This document shows positions 21,831-33,787 of a DNA stretch of 64,000 nt, piece by piece. The stretch is taken from positions 30,371,001-30,435,000 of the forward strand of contig NC_016131.3 of assembly GCF_000005505.3 (NCBI RefSeq), given 5' to 3'. The stretch's first letter is position 1; every line of letters begins with the position of its first letter. Under the pieces are notes generated by a model. The model had not been told where the DNA came from, searched no databases, and saw nothing but the letters and a program-made list of their open reading frames with translations. Both the position numbers and the translations under genes were made by a program. The DNA comes from Brachypodium distachyon. Its lineage: Eukaryota; Streptophyta; Magnoliopsida; Poales; Poaceae.

Positions 21831-24289
21831 GGCTGCCGTTCGGCCGGCCGGCTAGCTGCTCGGTGAATTGGGCGCGGGGGAGGAGCAATGGGCAATGGGC
21901 GCGGGAGCTGTGCGGAGAAAGGGTATTAAAGGTGGGGTTGGTGGATGGGACGGCGAGGCGAGGCCATGGTTGGTGGTGGCGCCGTGGTGGGTGGTTCGGT
22001 TGACACGAGGGACCCCGGCAACGAGCAGTAGCAGCAGCCAGTAGCTACCACCTACAGACTACAGCAAACAGCAACAGCACTCTACTGGTCCAGCTTAACA
22101 ACCCAGCCCGGCCGTGCAGTGCAGTGGCCTCGCCGTATGGCCGATGGAGTTGATTAATGAACTACGTACGCAGATGAAAGCTTTTGCTCCTCCGATTGCT
22201 CTCGTCCCCGGCCCGGTTGAGGTTGGGAATTGGGATGGATCGATGGGATTTATCGCGTTGGGAGGGACGGAATGAACGGCGCCGTGTAACGGGTGTGCCG
22301 GCCGGTCGGACGACTGGGCCGGTGATGGTAGTGAAGCCAATTTCTTGGGTTGAGGCGACACCTGACTAAATGTTGGTAGGCCGTGTCATGCGTACGTGAT
22401 TTTGCGGCGCACGTGTTTTGCCATCGGCGTGCGAGTCACGAAACACCGGCCCAGCAGGCCTGCCGGATCTGAGTTAAGACATGGACCAAATTTAGTACCG
22501 TTGAAACTCTAACTAAAAATCAATCGATTTCAAATACGGAGTAGCAAAATCGTACTCCCTCTGATCCATAATAAGTGTTTAAAGATTTAATACTAACTTA
22601 GTATAAAGTTATACTAAAACTGAGACATTTATTATGGGTCGGAGAAAGTATTTCTTTTAATCATGTTCATGACCGCACAATTACATGGCATGGCGTGAGA
22701 CAAAGACACAAGGCAGAACAGTCCACAGAAAACAAGAGACAATACCACGTCACATAAGATAAAAAAAATTACTACTCAAACACATGTAAAAAACACAAGG
22801 TAGACAACGTGACACAAAAAGCATGACAACCACGAGACACATTGCAGAACGAAGATGCAAAAGAAAGCAATTACGGATACAAAATGCGGTACAATTACGA
22901 GAGACATAATGCACGACAAAAGGCACCGGGTATGAAAACTGTAATAATACGCTGGGCAAAAAACTGTGAAACGTTAGGCTGGACAAAAATAATGCTGATA
23001 TTTTTTAAATAAAATAATTCAATATGAAATCTACTTTTTGAAGCTCTTTTCTGTGAAAAATATCAATGGTAAAAGTGTATTGCAACTTAGACCCTCGATT
23101 GATTGTTTTTTTATTTCAGCTTTATTAGCAGGAGAAGAAAAACACCTCCTAGGAAACTCGCCATTTGCTCTCCCAAAGCATATACCGCATCTCACACACG
23201 GAGGGTACATCCGTTCGGAAAGAGCGCTTGTTATTTTTTTCAGCAAAACCGAATTTGCTCCCGTAAAACGTGGAATCTCAAAATCATGAATCAATAATGT
23301 CGCACCTTTGACATCTTGAGCTAGCTACTGCTGCTACCTAGCTTGTGCGGAGCTCAATTAACGGCAGAAAACAACACGTGCGTGCAGCGCAAGCGTAATG
23401 ATCGAGCATAAAGAAAGGAAAGAAAGTTATGCCGTCTCATTTTCAGAGGCTAGCTTCTCGCATTTTTAGTTCAGAAGTGGGGAAAAAAAAGGCTATCCTT
23501 GATCTACACCTGAATGGCTAGTAGCTAGCTGTAATGTCCTTCTCCTTATCCCTGAGGATGAAAGTAACCTGCACGATTCAGTATTTTCACAAGCAAACAC
23601 ACGTTTCGTGTCCTGTAAAACACACAACTGCAATCAAAGATTGTTGGCGGCAACGAGTAAAATCCCCAAGCCACGCACGCACTTAGCTAGGATGCTTCAC
23701 TTTTAAGTACTCCACTCGTCTAATCCTGGTCCAGGGAGCTTTAGCATCTCATAGGACACGACGATCTGGAACCCGTACCGTACCAGAGAAGAGACGGTGG
23801 AAGCTAGAGAGAAAGAGATGCTCTGCTACAACGCAGGCGACGAGAAATCATGGGGGAGCAATTGCTATCACGTGTTAATCTTACATGTGTATTAGATCGT
23901 CCAATCCAAGTGAAATTGATGGACGAGACTTCACCTCGTGAAAAAGATTGATGGACCGGACAGGCGGCTGGCTATTAGACTCTCGCGCTAGCCGGACCTC
24001 TGCTAGTCTGCTTTGCCTTTTGTTGCTGGAAGGGGACCTTGTTAAATAGTGCTGCCGGGAACAAATAATGTTTGCTTGTGATGCAAACTTGCTGGTGTTG
24101 TTGGGCTGCACCGTGTGCGTGTGTGTGTGGCTGAGCGCTGAAGCAGCAAATTAACACAACGTTGCTTCGAGCTTCTGAACGAGAGCGGAGAAATGTACCG
24201 TTAGTGTGGTCTCCACTTATTGCCCTGCCCGTCGGATGTAGCTTTGAGATCTGTGCCACGTAATCTGAGTTGTCATTCCTTGTTAATTA
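21831..24289. other. Upstream region of the GT61 gene and spacer
   Basis: The first few hundred bases above 21830 are the expected promoter and 5' UTR of the minus-strand GT61 gene. Beyond a Stowaway MITE at 22555-22648 I see only AT-rich sequence and short frames with no recognisable product. Confidence 0.4.
22555..22648. mobile_element. Stowaway MITE upstream of the GT61 gene
   Basis: A 94-bp element with ends CTCCCTCTGATCCATAATAA and TTATTATGGGTCGGAGAAAG, between TA dinucleotides. It lies about 0.7 kb upstream of the GT61 start codon. Confidence 0.8.
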
Positions 24290-24400
24290 CTCCCCGATCC
24301 ATATTATTTGTCAAAATATTACATGTATTTAGATGTCTTTTAGGCATAGATATATTCATATTTGGATAAATTTAAGACAATTAATATCGATTGGAGGAAG
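24290..24400. mobile_element. Stowaway-like MITE
   Basis: About 111 bp with ends CTCCCCGATCCATATTATT and ATCGATTGGAGGAAG between TA dinucleotides. The ends are degenerate, so the call is weaker than for the other Stowaway elements. Confidence 0.65.
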
Positions 24401-24537
24401 TAGTTAGTCTGAGCAAAAGAGAGAGAAACACTCTACTTGACAGTCAAAGATAGTAGGCAAAACCATTGTGAATTTCAATTAGCAAAAGATCTAGTAGATG
24501 ATATTTCTAACCTTCAATAATCATGTGAAATGACCCT

Positions 24538-24683
24538 TAAATGCACGGCTAGTTTATTAACTTGGCGCTTATGTGCAAATTAGTCGCCGTACTTGCAAAC
24601 GGCTAAATCGAGTGTTGCAACTTGGCGCGTATGAACGCGCAAGGTCAAAAATATGAGTTTGTATGTTTCTACGCCGACGTGGC
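24538..24683 (+). repeat. Left arm of the ~146-bp inverted repeat
   Basis: Begins TAAATGCACGGCTAG and ends near CGACGTGGC. It matches the reverse complement of 39822-39968 along its whole length with only scattered mismatches, including the shared blocks GTGCAAATTAGTC and ACTTGCAAACGGCTAAAT. Confidence 0.85.
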
Positions 24684-24859
24684 ATGCCAACGCTGACTAA
24701 ATTGGTTTGGCCGGCTAGAAAATTTTGCAAAAAAATCCTCTGTCTATTTTTCTCTCGTCGTTGACATCGTTCCCCAGAACGCATGTGGATTCATGGATGA
24801 AGCTTGCCGCAACAAGTGCTTCGCCAGCTTCGGTGAGCTGAGTGGTGCTAGCACTAGCT

Positions 24860-25500
24860 AGCGTGTCCAGCTCGAGGGGGTCGGCGACGACGCGGTCAGC
24901 TTCTTCTTCCTGCCCGCTGCCGTTGACTTGCCCGAGAACAGCGGACAGGCCTTCACAGTTTCACGCTCAGGTCGACAGCAGCTGCCAGCACGAGGAACAT
25001 GGCGGCATCCTCCATACACGTACGTGCCGCGCCACCACCTGCACCACCACCGGAGGCCTCCCCTCGCCGCTCGCTTCCCCATGCACCTTGCAGCTCATCA
25101 CAAACCCGCCGCCCGTACTCGCGCCATGCTGCCCATGCTCAACGCGTCGCACTCCGCCGCCTCATCGGCGTGGACCTCGATCCGGTGAGGACGTCCATGT
25201 CGATGGAGAACTCGCCGCCCTTGTCGCAGCTCACGGGCGTCTCCGACACGAGCACGCACGCGTGCTCGCGCTGCTCAGGGAGGAGATGCAGGCGCAGCAG
25301 CCACACCGCCACGTCCTTGCCTTTCGTCATGGGCCTCGGTGGTCGCCGGCTCGCCGCGGATGAACTCCCAGTTGGAGATGGACTGGATGTGGCGGTCATG
25401 GATCTGAACCACCTGCGGGTTGAGCGCCACCTCATCTTCAAACTGGAACACATACCGGGGTCAGCCACAGCCTTCACCCACACGTGCAGCTCCCAGCTCC
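24860..25500 (-). pseudogene. Unidentified gene fragments
   Basis: A GC-rich block within otherwise AT-rich DNA. Minus-strand peptides look protein-like but in different frames: VFQFEDEVALNPQVVQIHD near 25450, then KGKDVAVWLLRLHLLPEQ and ACVLVSETPVSCDKGGEF at about 25320-25190, then CKVHGEASGEGRPPVVVQVV near 25080. I do not recognise the family. The frame changes and absence of a start or stop context argue for broken captured exons, not a working gene. There are also long plus-strand frames, which are less convincing. Confidence 0.4.
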
Positions 25501-25559
25501 CCGCTCACCGTACGCCCACCCTGACCATCCGAACCAGCCCACATACACGCATAGCCATG

Positions 25560-26430
25560 GGATTTCGAGATGACGCTCAATTTGGAGAAGTAGATAATAT
25601 CCCGCGTCGTTGCTGCGGGATTATTATTTTCTATAAATAGATTAAAAAAAACACAAAATACATGAGAAATATAAGAAGACAGACTGTCAAATTTATCTTT
25701 ACTCATATGCAAATGCCTAAACAAATACAATTTGGTAGCAATATATAACATAAATTTGAAAATGTGAAATAAATACACTTCATTACGAACTTACGAAGAA
25801 TCAGTATTAAGATGGCATTCATATCCCATCAATGTATACGTGTATTCTAAATAAGAATAATCTGGATAAGAAAAATTGGATACTTAACAGAGAGAAAATA
25901 CTGATGTCAATATGGACATGCAGCTTGGACTAAAAAAAGTAGGAAAATGAATTCTTCGTATTCAATTTACGGAAGCAGCCTTGAGCTCAACCAAAAAATC
26001 TCACGCTTCATAAATTAAAAAAACAACAGGTATGAATCAAACATGTTTTAGTCAATATCGATCTTGACAAATGAAACAAATAAAAACTCATATAAAGCAG
26101 CTTGCTAACCTGCGAGTTCTCCAAATATCACGTTATTAGCCACTCCTTAGGTCAGGTTGGGACTTTGCTGGTGTGAGCGTAGACCTATATATCCATCTCA
26201 TATATTCATCTGATGCAAACTACGATAGAAAGTTAGAGATGCATACCTCGCTGGTGTGAGCGTAGACGTAGTTCTCGTCCATCCAGTACCGCGGGACCTA
26301 CGGTGACCCGTGCACTAATCTTCAAATCAAATCCTACAATTTCAATAACCCAGATTAGTTCAACAAAACAAATCAACAAAAATGGTTGCCGTCTACAAAA
26401 CAATATCTCAATAAGCAATTAAGATTTGGC
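25560..26430. other. AT-rich spacer inside the island
   Basis: No coding sequence, repeat or element recognised. Only short frames occur on either strand. Confidence 0.35.
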
Positions 26431-27056
26431 TTCAATATTCCCTTGCGCTAAACAGGGTTGCAAAAAGGAAGCTTGATTCCGAGTACATAAACACCAATTG
26501 CAGCTCAGTGAACAGGGTTGCAAATCTCGGCCACAGAGAAGGAACACCCATGACAATCAGAAGTGAAAGAATCCTTTCAACGTGCCAGGCCTCCATGATT
26601 GTCACATCAACATTTGCAATCCCAGGGGCCGCCAGAGCCGTTGTAGGCGGCATGGGAGGCGGACGCCCGCCCGTACGCGGCGGCCTGTGGGGGCGAAGTC
26701 ACCTGGCTCCCCATCTGCGGCGGGGGAGGCGCCTGGTGCGGAGGAGGTGGTGCCGGCTGCTGGTCTGGACTCTGGCGAAGCGACGCCGGGCTGCGGCTGG
26801 GGCATCACGGCGCCCACGCGAGCAAGGCGTCGGGCGAACCCTAGGTCTGGGCAGTGGGCGAAAGAGGAGGAGGCAGGTCGTCTTTAAAGGAGGGAACACG
26901 CCTGTTCAGCTCCCTTCGTCGGTTCGGGAGATCATCCATCGTGCCGTCGTGGTGGCGAAGTGGAGAAGAAGAAGAAGAGGAAACGTCGAGGTCTGTTCGT
27001 CTGGAGAGAAGAAGAGGAAACGTCGACGTCTTGGAGAAAGGTGCGCTCCTGAAAGC
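26430..27056 (-). pseudogene. 5' fragment of a proline-rich gene
   Basis: On the minus strand, GC- and Pro/Gln-rich coding-like sequence follows an ATG near 26806 (MPQPQPGVASPESRP). It then continues in a shifted frame as QAPPPPQMGSQVTSPPQAAAYG and AAYNGSGGPWDC before leaving the open frame near 26600. The start resembles N-termini of plant RNA-binding proteins, but nothing diagnostic is present. The upstream part (27056-26830) looks like a 5' UTR with TCTTCTTC tracts. The 3' LTR of the second Tat element is inserted just upstream at 27057. I read this as a truncated, frameshifted gene start. Confidence 0.4.
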
Positions 27057-27643
27057 TGCCGTAGCCCGGGGCTTAGACACCGGGGATGCTAGGCACCCCC
27101 TTTTAGGTTCGGCAGTGGGTGTTGGGGATCGCTCCGGCGATCGCCGGCGAGGCCAATGACGAGCGTTGCAATACACAAGTCGGTTTACCCAGGTTCGGGC
27201 CACCCGGAGGTGTAAAACCCTACGTCCTGCTTCTGAGTGTGTATTAACTAATGAACAAGTGTTTACAAGTTGCCGGGGGAGTACCCGAGCGCTCTCTTCC
27301 TTTCTGCTCAGTGGCTACTTGCTACTTCTGGACTAAATCTCTAGGGATCGTAACCTCAGCTCGAGTCTAACCTCAGGAAAGTCAGGACCGACCCCTTTGA
27401 CCGGTGGCGCTGGTTCTCCTTTTATACTCAAGGGGATACCACAGGTGTCTCGGTCTCCATGGGGACGCGCCTCAGGACACGCGCCGAACAAAGACCCAAG
27501 GCAGCTTGCCTTTGCGGTGCTGGTGTGCATGCACGGTAAAACGCACGGTAGCTAGGGCCATACGTGCCCTAGATTCACCGCGGGCTACACACTATAGGTT
27601 GACTAGACAGGAAACACCACCCTGTCTGAGCATTTAATGCTCA
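27057..27643 (-). repeat. 3' LTR of the second Tat element
   Basis: A 587-bp LTR. On the element strand it starts TGAGCATTAAATGCTCAGAC and ends GGGCTACGGCA. It is preceded on the element strand by a purine-rich tract. The last six LTR bases on the plus strand include the ATG that opens the antisense gene. Confidence 0.9.
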
Positions 27644-30600
27644 TCTTCCCTGCCGGCGGCGACCACCAGGACAACGACTTTTGGGTGTTCGCCCGCTTCA
27701 TCCTCGCTGGGCTGGTACCTCTGTACTCCCTTTTTCTCCACGCTCTCATGGCGGCGTACCAGCTCATGGTTGCGCAGCTTCACCCCACATCTCTCTCCCT
27801 CCTTGCCGTCTTCCAATTTCTCTGCGAGGGGTTTGTTAGAGTGATGCCGTCATTGGCGTTGTTCCGCCATTACTTTTACCCGCGCGTCGAGCAGTCGAGA
27901 GCGATGTCGTCGGGGGTCTCGTTCCGTGCCCGTGACAAGGTGAAATCGGAGTTCATCGTGCGGACCAAGAAGAAGATCAAGAAGGAGTGGCACGCAGACT
28001 GGTCCTGGGTTCGCGTGGACGAGCCCGACGAGTTCATCCACACGCCCACCGAGCTGCCGGTGAGTAACGGCAGCTGGCGGGACCGCTACAGCCGAGACGC
28101 GGAGCTCCTTCCCATCGTCAAGAAGATCAAGGCCCTGCGGCTAGCGGGGCTCACCGATCTGCACGTGGTGCGCACCTACATCAGCCGGCGCATCGCGCCA
28201 CTGCAGCTGCGGTCTCGCCCCGCGTGGATGTACACCGGGCCCGGCGACACCACACGCCTGCAAAGCGTGGGCGTGACGCCGGAGGTGATCCAGGGGTGGG
28301 TGAAGGGAATCACGAGTGAGGATGTCCCCTTCACAGAGCTGCCCCCGGGGGCTCCATCCCTTCACGCCGGCGCTGCGGGCCTCCACGATATCATCGGCAG
28401 CTACCCACCCTGCAATGAGTGGGGGCTGATGTCTGATCCCCCGGTCCCAGCCCCGCGGCCTCCGCCACCGGCAGCGCGTGGGAAGCAAGTGGCCGAGGAG
28501 AGCGAGGGGGGATCGGATTCCAGCTAGCCCGGTGACGAGTCCTCCTCCGACGAGGCTGGCGCTGTTGCCGGAGCCCAGACGGTCCTCCCCGAGGCGGAGG
28601 TGGAGGACGAGGACGACGTGCCGCTGGTGCGGCGACCAAGAGTGCTGGCAGCAAGAGTACCCGGCCGGAGTTCATCTCTCGCGGGTCCCGCTGCCGCAGC
28701 GGCCCGGCTGCGTCGGCAGCGGCTACCCCTGCAACAGCCGCAGGCGCCTTGGCGGCTTCCACGGCAACTAGGGCTGCAGCAACTCCACGAGGGTCCGCTG
28801 TCCCGCCCAAGCGGGGAATCTTCACGGGCTACTCGCTCAAGCTCAACCCCCCAAGGTAAGCTGACGTTTTTCTCCCCCTTTTATTCACAAGTTTGTGCTT
28901 GCCTTGATTCCTTCGCTTCTTTGTTGATGCCTTGCAGGGACAGCGCTCCGGCAGGAGCCGGCAAGAGGGGGAGAGCCGCACTGCACCCGCCGCACCAAGA
29001 AACCGCGCACCCGGGCCAATGTTAGTGCTAGTTAGACCAGCACGAGGACCAGCGGTGCCGCCACTACACCTGCCGCCGACCCGACCCCAGAGGAGGAGGA
29101 GCCCGCAGCAGGTACTGACCCCTCCCCTAACTCCACTACACATGCTCCTTCTGCACGTTAAGCCTTAGCCGTGCAATTATCTTGGCTTGCAAGCGAAACC
29201 CAACCTGCAAGGGGCAGCCCGGCAGCAGAAGCCGGGGGAGAGGGGAACAAATCTCCCCCCGCAAGCGCGGCGACCCCGCAAGGTACTCATCCATATCCCT
29301 TGCGCTCGTCGCCCGGTGCCTCAACTTGGCTCGAGGTACTCATTCTGCTCTTGTCGTAGGTCCCAATGCGCCCACCACGGGGGGCGGATGACACGGTGAT
29401 CGATCTCACCTCCGACGTCGAGGACGTTGAGTTGGGGGACGAGCCGGAGGTGGCTCCCGTGCCAAGCCCCATCGCTCCAGACATGACGGTGGTGGCGCCC
29501 ACCGCCACGACCGGATTGGGCTCGGCGGCGCGTCCCCGACCTGCAGGAGACGACTCCTGCCGGGAGCGCGGCCCCTCCACCAGACTCTCAACCCACGGGC
29601 GCGGGTGTGGAGGAAGACGCGGCAGGGGAGCAGCAGGAGGCTCCCTGCAAGGGGGCGATGCTCCACCCGGCCAGACCATGGCGGCGGGAGTTTCGTCGTC
29701 GTCCGCCGCTACCTCCAGCCTAGACCTCGGCATTCTTGCCAGGGCGACTTGGGACCCAATCACCTGGGACCTGAGTATCTATGATCAGGGGATGTAGTTC
29801 CTCGACGCCATCAAGGAGCAGCAGCTGGCGTTCGTCACCTCGTTCAACAAGGTGAGGGAGCACCACGAGCTCACGAAGCTCCAGCTGGCCGAAGTGCGGC
29901 AGGACGTCGAGAGGGAGCGGCAGGAGCTCTTCCGGCTAAGGGAGGAGACCCGGCTAGCCCGGCAGGCCAGGGACGAGGCCACAACACCAGTCCTCCCCGA
30001 GGCAGAGCTCCACCGGCAACTGGAGGCCCAACGCGCCGAGCACCAGTAAGTATTGGACTCGCTGGCCGCAGGGCGGGAGAAGGCCGACAAGGAGCGCGAG
30101 GATGTGTTGGCAACAGCTCAAGCTCACCTCAACGAGAAGAGCGAGCTGGTCAGCGGCTACTCCTCCCAACTCCAGGCGCTGCGCGTGAAGCTGGAGGAGC
30201 AGGCCAAGGATGTGGGAGCAGTTCTGGACCCGGGAGCACGAACTCGTGGGGGGAGCTCAATGCCGCCAAGGAAAGGAGCGCCCATCTTGAGTCCGAGCTG
30301 ACCACCTCCCAGGGCGAGCTCGTCAAGACTGGCGAGGACAACGTGGGCAAGGCAAAGGAGATCGTGCGGCTTACAGAACTCCTCCGGAAGGCCAAGCTTG
30401 CGGTGGCATTGTCACGCAGCAACCACGACAAGCTGGCGGAGCAGCGGCGGAGGGAGACCGAGAAGCTGCTTGAAATTGCCCAGGCCGTACGCGCGCTGCT
30501 GCCGAGGTTCGAGCTGCAGGCCGCAAAGGTGGACGGTACGGACGTCAGCACCCTGATCCTACTCTTCTCCGACATGGTGGGGAAGCTCAGGGCGCTGGAC

Positions 30601-30853
30601 GTGTGGATCTCCAAGTTCTGCGACGGGAAGATAGCGTCGTGCGCCAGGGAGATCACCGAGATGCGGGTTAGCTACTCCCGAGCACTACTACTACCCCGAC
30701 TTCCCGTTCGAGGCGCTGCTGGACGCGTGGTCGGACAGCAAGGACGGTCCCTCCCACACCAGGGCAGTGAGCGAGTTCGTCGATGAAGTGGTGGAGCAGA
30801 TGCATAGGAAGCCGGAGCCCCCAGCGGAAGACCCTGGCAACCAGTTGTCGTAG
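27637..30853 (+). pseudogene. Antisense gene of the Tat element (putative gypsy-type transposon / Transposase_28 family)
   Basis: This gene runs opposite to gag-pol, between pol and the 3' LTR. The first exon (27637-28855) opens with MLIFPAGGD. It holds the block SLLAVFQFLCEGFVRVMPSL, then FRHYFYPRVE, typical of the grass family annotated as putative gypsy type transposon, then acidic and basic low-complexity sequence. Splice signals mark further exons, with donors after CAAG at 28856 and after GCAG near 29111 and an acceptor GCAG before 28938. Downstream, 29810-30650 is a long charged coiled coil (LRVKLEEQAKDV and similar). The C-terminus reads YYYPDFPFEALLDAWSDSKD and ends at TAG 30851-30853. 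In-frame TAG codons at 28525-28527 and near 29033 break it. The function is unknown. The start codon lies within the LTR edge, so the LTR may supply its promoter. Confidence 0.7.
27644..27656 (-). other. Polypurine tract of the second Tat element
   Basis: The element strand reads CCGGCAGGGAAGA directly before the TG that opens the 3' LTR. It is short and purine-rich, as needed to prime plus-strand synthesis. It also falls inside the first codons of the antisense gene. Confidence 0.6.
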
Positions 30854-32374
30854 TCCCATGCTAGCTTTTGTCTTACTTTTGTTTTCTGCAAGTGGTGCTC
30901 GGTGCCATTGAACAATTATGGTTTTATTAGCCCATGTAATCATTTGCTACTTTTAGAAATTTTGCTTTCTGGTTCTACTTGGTACTTGTTCCTGAAATTG
31001 ACTCGCGGGGTGGATCTTCCTGTCCCGTGTGTTTATGCTTTGTGTTGCCGGGGACTCGCACGCTACTCACTTAACCAGACCAGGGACCAGAGACGGACCC
31101 GCAGTGCCAACCTGGGGTTAAGTAGCAGCGGCAAGCCACTCCACTTGCGGGTTAGCTACTCCCAAGCACGCGCCTACGGGGCGGACCCGCAAGCCGCATG
31201 AGGAGCGCACTCCCCCCGCAAGTGTCCTTCTAACACTCCAGCCACACGCAAGGCCCGACCCACACCAACGAGCCAGCGTTGAGATTAGAAAGCTAGGCGC
31301 CTAGGATAACGCACTTAGCTATCTGTTCTCTTATCGAACGTATTGGTTCTGCACTTGGAACGCCCGCTGGAGGGATGCGGCAAGGGCGCTGAGGCAGTGC
31401 ACCCATCGGCGCTGAGCACTGATGGCATGCACCACCGCAGCGTCTCTGTGGCAACCCTCGCCTTGGAAACGCCTTATGGGGGGATGCGGCAAGGCCGCGA
31501 TGGCAGTGCACCCATCGGCGCTGAGCACTAATACCATGCACCACCATCGCGTCTCTACGGCAACCCCCGCCTTGGAGACGCCCGGTGGAGTGATGTGGTA
31601 GGGACGCGATAGCGGGAACACCCTCAGCGCTTGTGCGCGAAGAAATGCACCACCACCGCTTCTCTACTGCATCACTCGCCATCTTCTTAGCTTTGCTTTG
31701 AGTTGCTCCGTGGCCACCCTGCCCTTTTATCGGCACGGTGGAGAATTCTGCCGCCGCGCGCGCCGAGCCACCGCGGCACGCGTGGCGACACCCTCCTGTG
31801 GTAAGAGCCTTGAAGCGGTCGCCATACACTAGTGGCTACCCGCTAGACGACACGACCCGTGAGTACTCCACGAGTATCACAGTGTGTCTGATCCCTATCC
31901 TTATCCTGCATGTCAGATTCTTACCAAGCCCGAGATGCCGCAAAAAAAATTCGAAATACACGAAAAAAGGTACAGCACAGATAACCCTCCTGCCTCCCAG
32001 CCCCCGGGCACAGAAGGGTCGATACCAAACTTGGGTGTGAGCACTCCTTTATTCCCAAGACGCAGCTGCTGCGTGGTGCGCGTTGCGGGGAACCTGGCAA
32101 TGGCACGACCCCGTGCCGGAGTGATCCGGCAACGGGATTTTTGTTTCGAGGCTCCAGCAGCCCCCTGCTCATAGCCAAGGATGGAAAGAGATTTCTGTGC
32201 ACCTAGAGCAGGAGACAGAGGAAAGAACATGCAATAACGAGACAACTTGAAATTCAGAGGAAATCACTTAACTTTATTCATAAAAATTAGCGGATTACAA
32301 TCGGGGGCTGCCCGGCTACACTAGTTCGAGAGGCATGCTGCAGCAGCATCGCCCGTGGGACAAGCTCCGCCGCT
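30854..32374 (-). other. Non-coding region between pol and the antisense gene
   Basis: About 1.5 kb with no coding frame I can support. It holds a 109-bp tandem repeat (31371-31690) and is the region where Tat elements usually vary most. Confidence 0.55.
31371..31690. repeat. Tandem repeat, ~109-bp unit, about three copies
   Basis: The landmark GGATGCGG recurs at 31373 and 31482, and TGATGTGG at 31591, giving a constant 109-bp period. Other landmarks (GTGCACCCATCGGCGCTGAG and ATGCACCACC) repeat at the same spacing in the first two units. The third unit is more diverged. Confidence 0.85.
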
Positions 32375-33787
32375 TCACGGGTAGTTATTGCGCAAGTGCT
32401 CAAGATTCCAACTGTTTTGCACCGGCAAGCCTTCTTCGGTTTCCAGCCAGATAGCCCCCGGCCTGGTCACCTGCACTACTCGGAAGGGGCCCTCCCATTT
32501 CGAAGCCAACTTGTGTCTGGCCTTCGTTCCTTGTATCCGGCGCAGGACAAGGTCTCCGACCTCGAGCTCCCGGGTCCGGACTCGCCTGTCATGATAATGG
32601 CGGAGCCCCTGCTGATAGCGGGCAGCTCGTACAGCAGCCCGGCATCGAAGTTCTTCGATGAAGTTAAGATTGTCAACCCTCTGCTCGTGTTGGCTATGCT
32701 GGCCGTACGCGCGTACCCGAGAGGATTCATGCTTGAACTCGAGGGGCAGCATCGCTTCTGCCCTGTACACAAGGGCGAAAGGAGTTTCACCCGTTGCCCG
32801 GCTAGGTGTGGTCCTGATCGACCACAGTACGGGTTGGAGTTCTTCAATCCAGTGCTTCTCGTGGCCTTTGAACTTGTCAAAGGTTCTTGTCTTGAGCCCC
32901 CGCAACACCTCTGCATTGGCTCTCTCCGCCTGTCCGTTGCTCCACGGGTGAGCAACAGAGGCGAAGTGGATCTTGGTGCCCATGTCCTCGCAGTAAGCTT
33001 GGAACACGGCGCTCGTAAATTATGTGCCATTATCGGTGATGATGCCGTTAGGCACACCAAACCGGCACACGATGCCCTTGAAGAACTTGATGGCCGCCTG
33101 AGCGGTCACCTTCCGCACTGGTTCCACTTCCACCCACTTGGAGAACTTGTCGATGGCCACGAGCAAATACTCGTAGCCGCCAACCGCTCTCGGCAACTTG
33201 CCGACGATGTCCAACCCCCAGACCGCGAACGGCCAAGAGGATGGAATGACTTGTAGGGCTTGCGCCGGCTGATTACTCTTCTTTGCATGGAATTGGCACG
33301 CCTCGCATGTCTTAACTAGTTGTTCGGCATCGGCTAGTGCTGTCAGCCAGTAGAAGCCGTGCCGAAAAGCCTTGCCGGCCAGAGCCCGGGAGGCCACATG
33401 GTGCGAGCATGTGCCTCGATGTATATCTTCCAGGAGTGCGCGCCCTTCGTCTTCGGGTACGCAGAGGAGTTTTACTCCGTTTGCACGCCTCCGGTAGACA
33501 TTCCCGTCTACCAGAGCGTACATCTTGGCTTGTCGGGCTATGCGCTCCGCGGCAACGTCGTCCTCAGGGAGGACTTCCCCCTTGAGGTAGCAGGCGATGT
33601 CCACCGCCCAAGGCGGGGTTTCCCTACTCATGCATGCCGCCACATCGGCGGCATGGACCTCCGCTATTGCGGGGTTCCTTCGGTTGCCGGAGGGGCTTCC
33701 CCGGCAGCCTGCTTGGGAGTGACTGAAGGCGCAGTTTGCCTGTGCCAAAACACTCCCGCCGGGACTTTCCGATGCTCTGCTGCCCAC
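32375..33787 (-). pseudogene. pol: Integrase of the second Tat element
   Basis: The N-terminal zinc-binding region has HHVASRALAGKAFRHGFYW and CEACQFHAK. The catalytic core has WGLDIVGKLPRA, IDKFSKWVEVEPVRK and GIITDNGT. The C-terminal part has YHDRRVRTRELEVGDLVLRR and WEGPFRV and ends WNLEHLRNNYP. A TAA at 33020-33022 falls where the family has Q in DNGTQFTS, consistent with CAA to TAA. Beyond it the same protein continues as FTSAVFQAYCEDMG. One base change therefore separates the two open parts. Confidence 0.9.

Noticed and set aside
26508..27159. Plus-strand open frames of 194 and 101 codons
   Set aside because: They are arginine- and glycine-rich, without conserved motifs, and complementary to GC-rich proline-rich coding-like sequence on the minus strand.
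32396..33256. 286-codon plus-strand open frame
   Set aside because: Antisense shadow of integrase. The integrase frame on the minus strand has all expected motifs.
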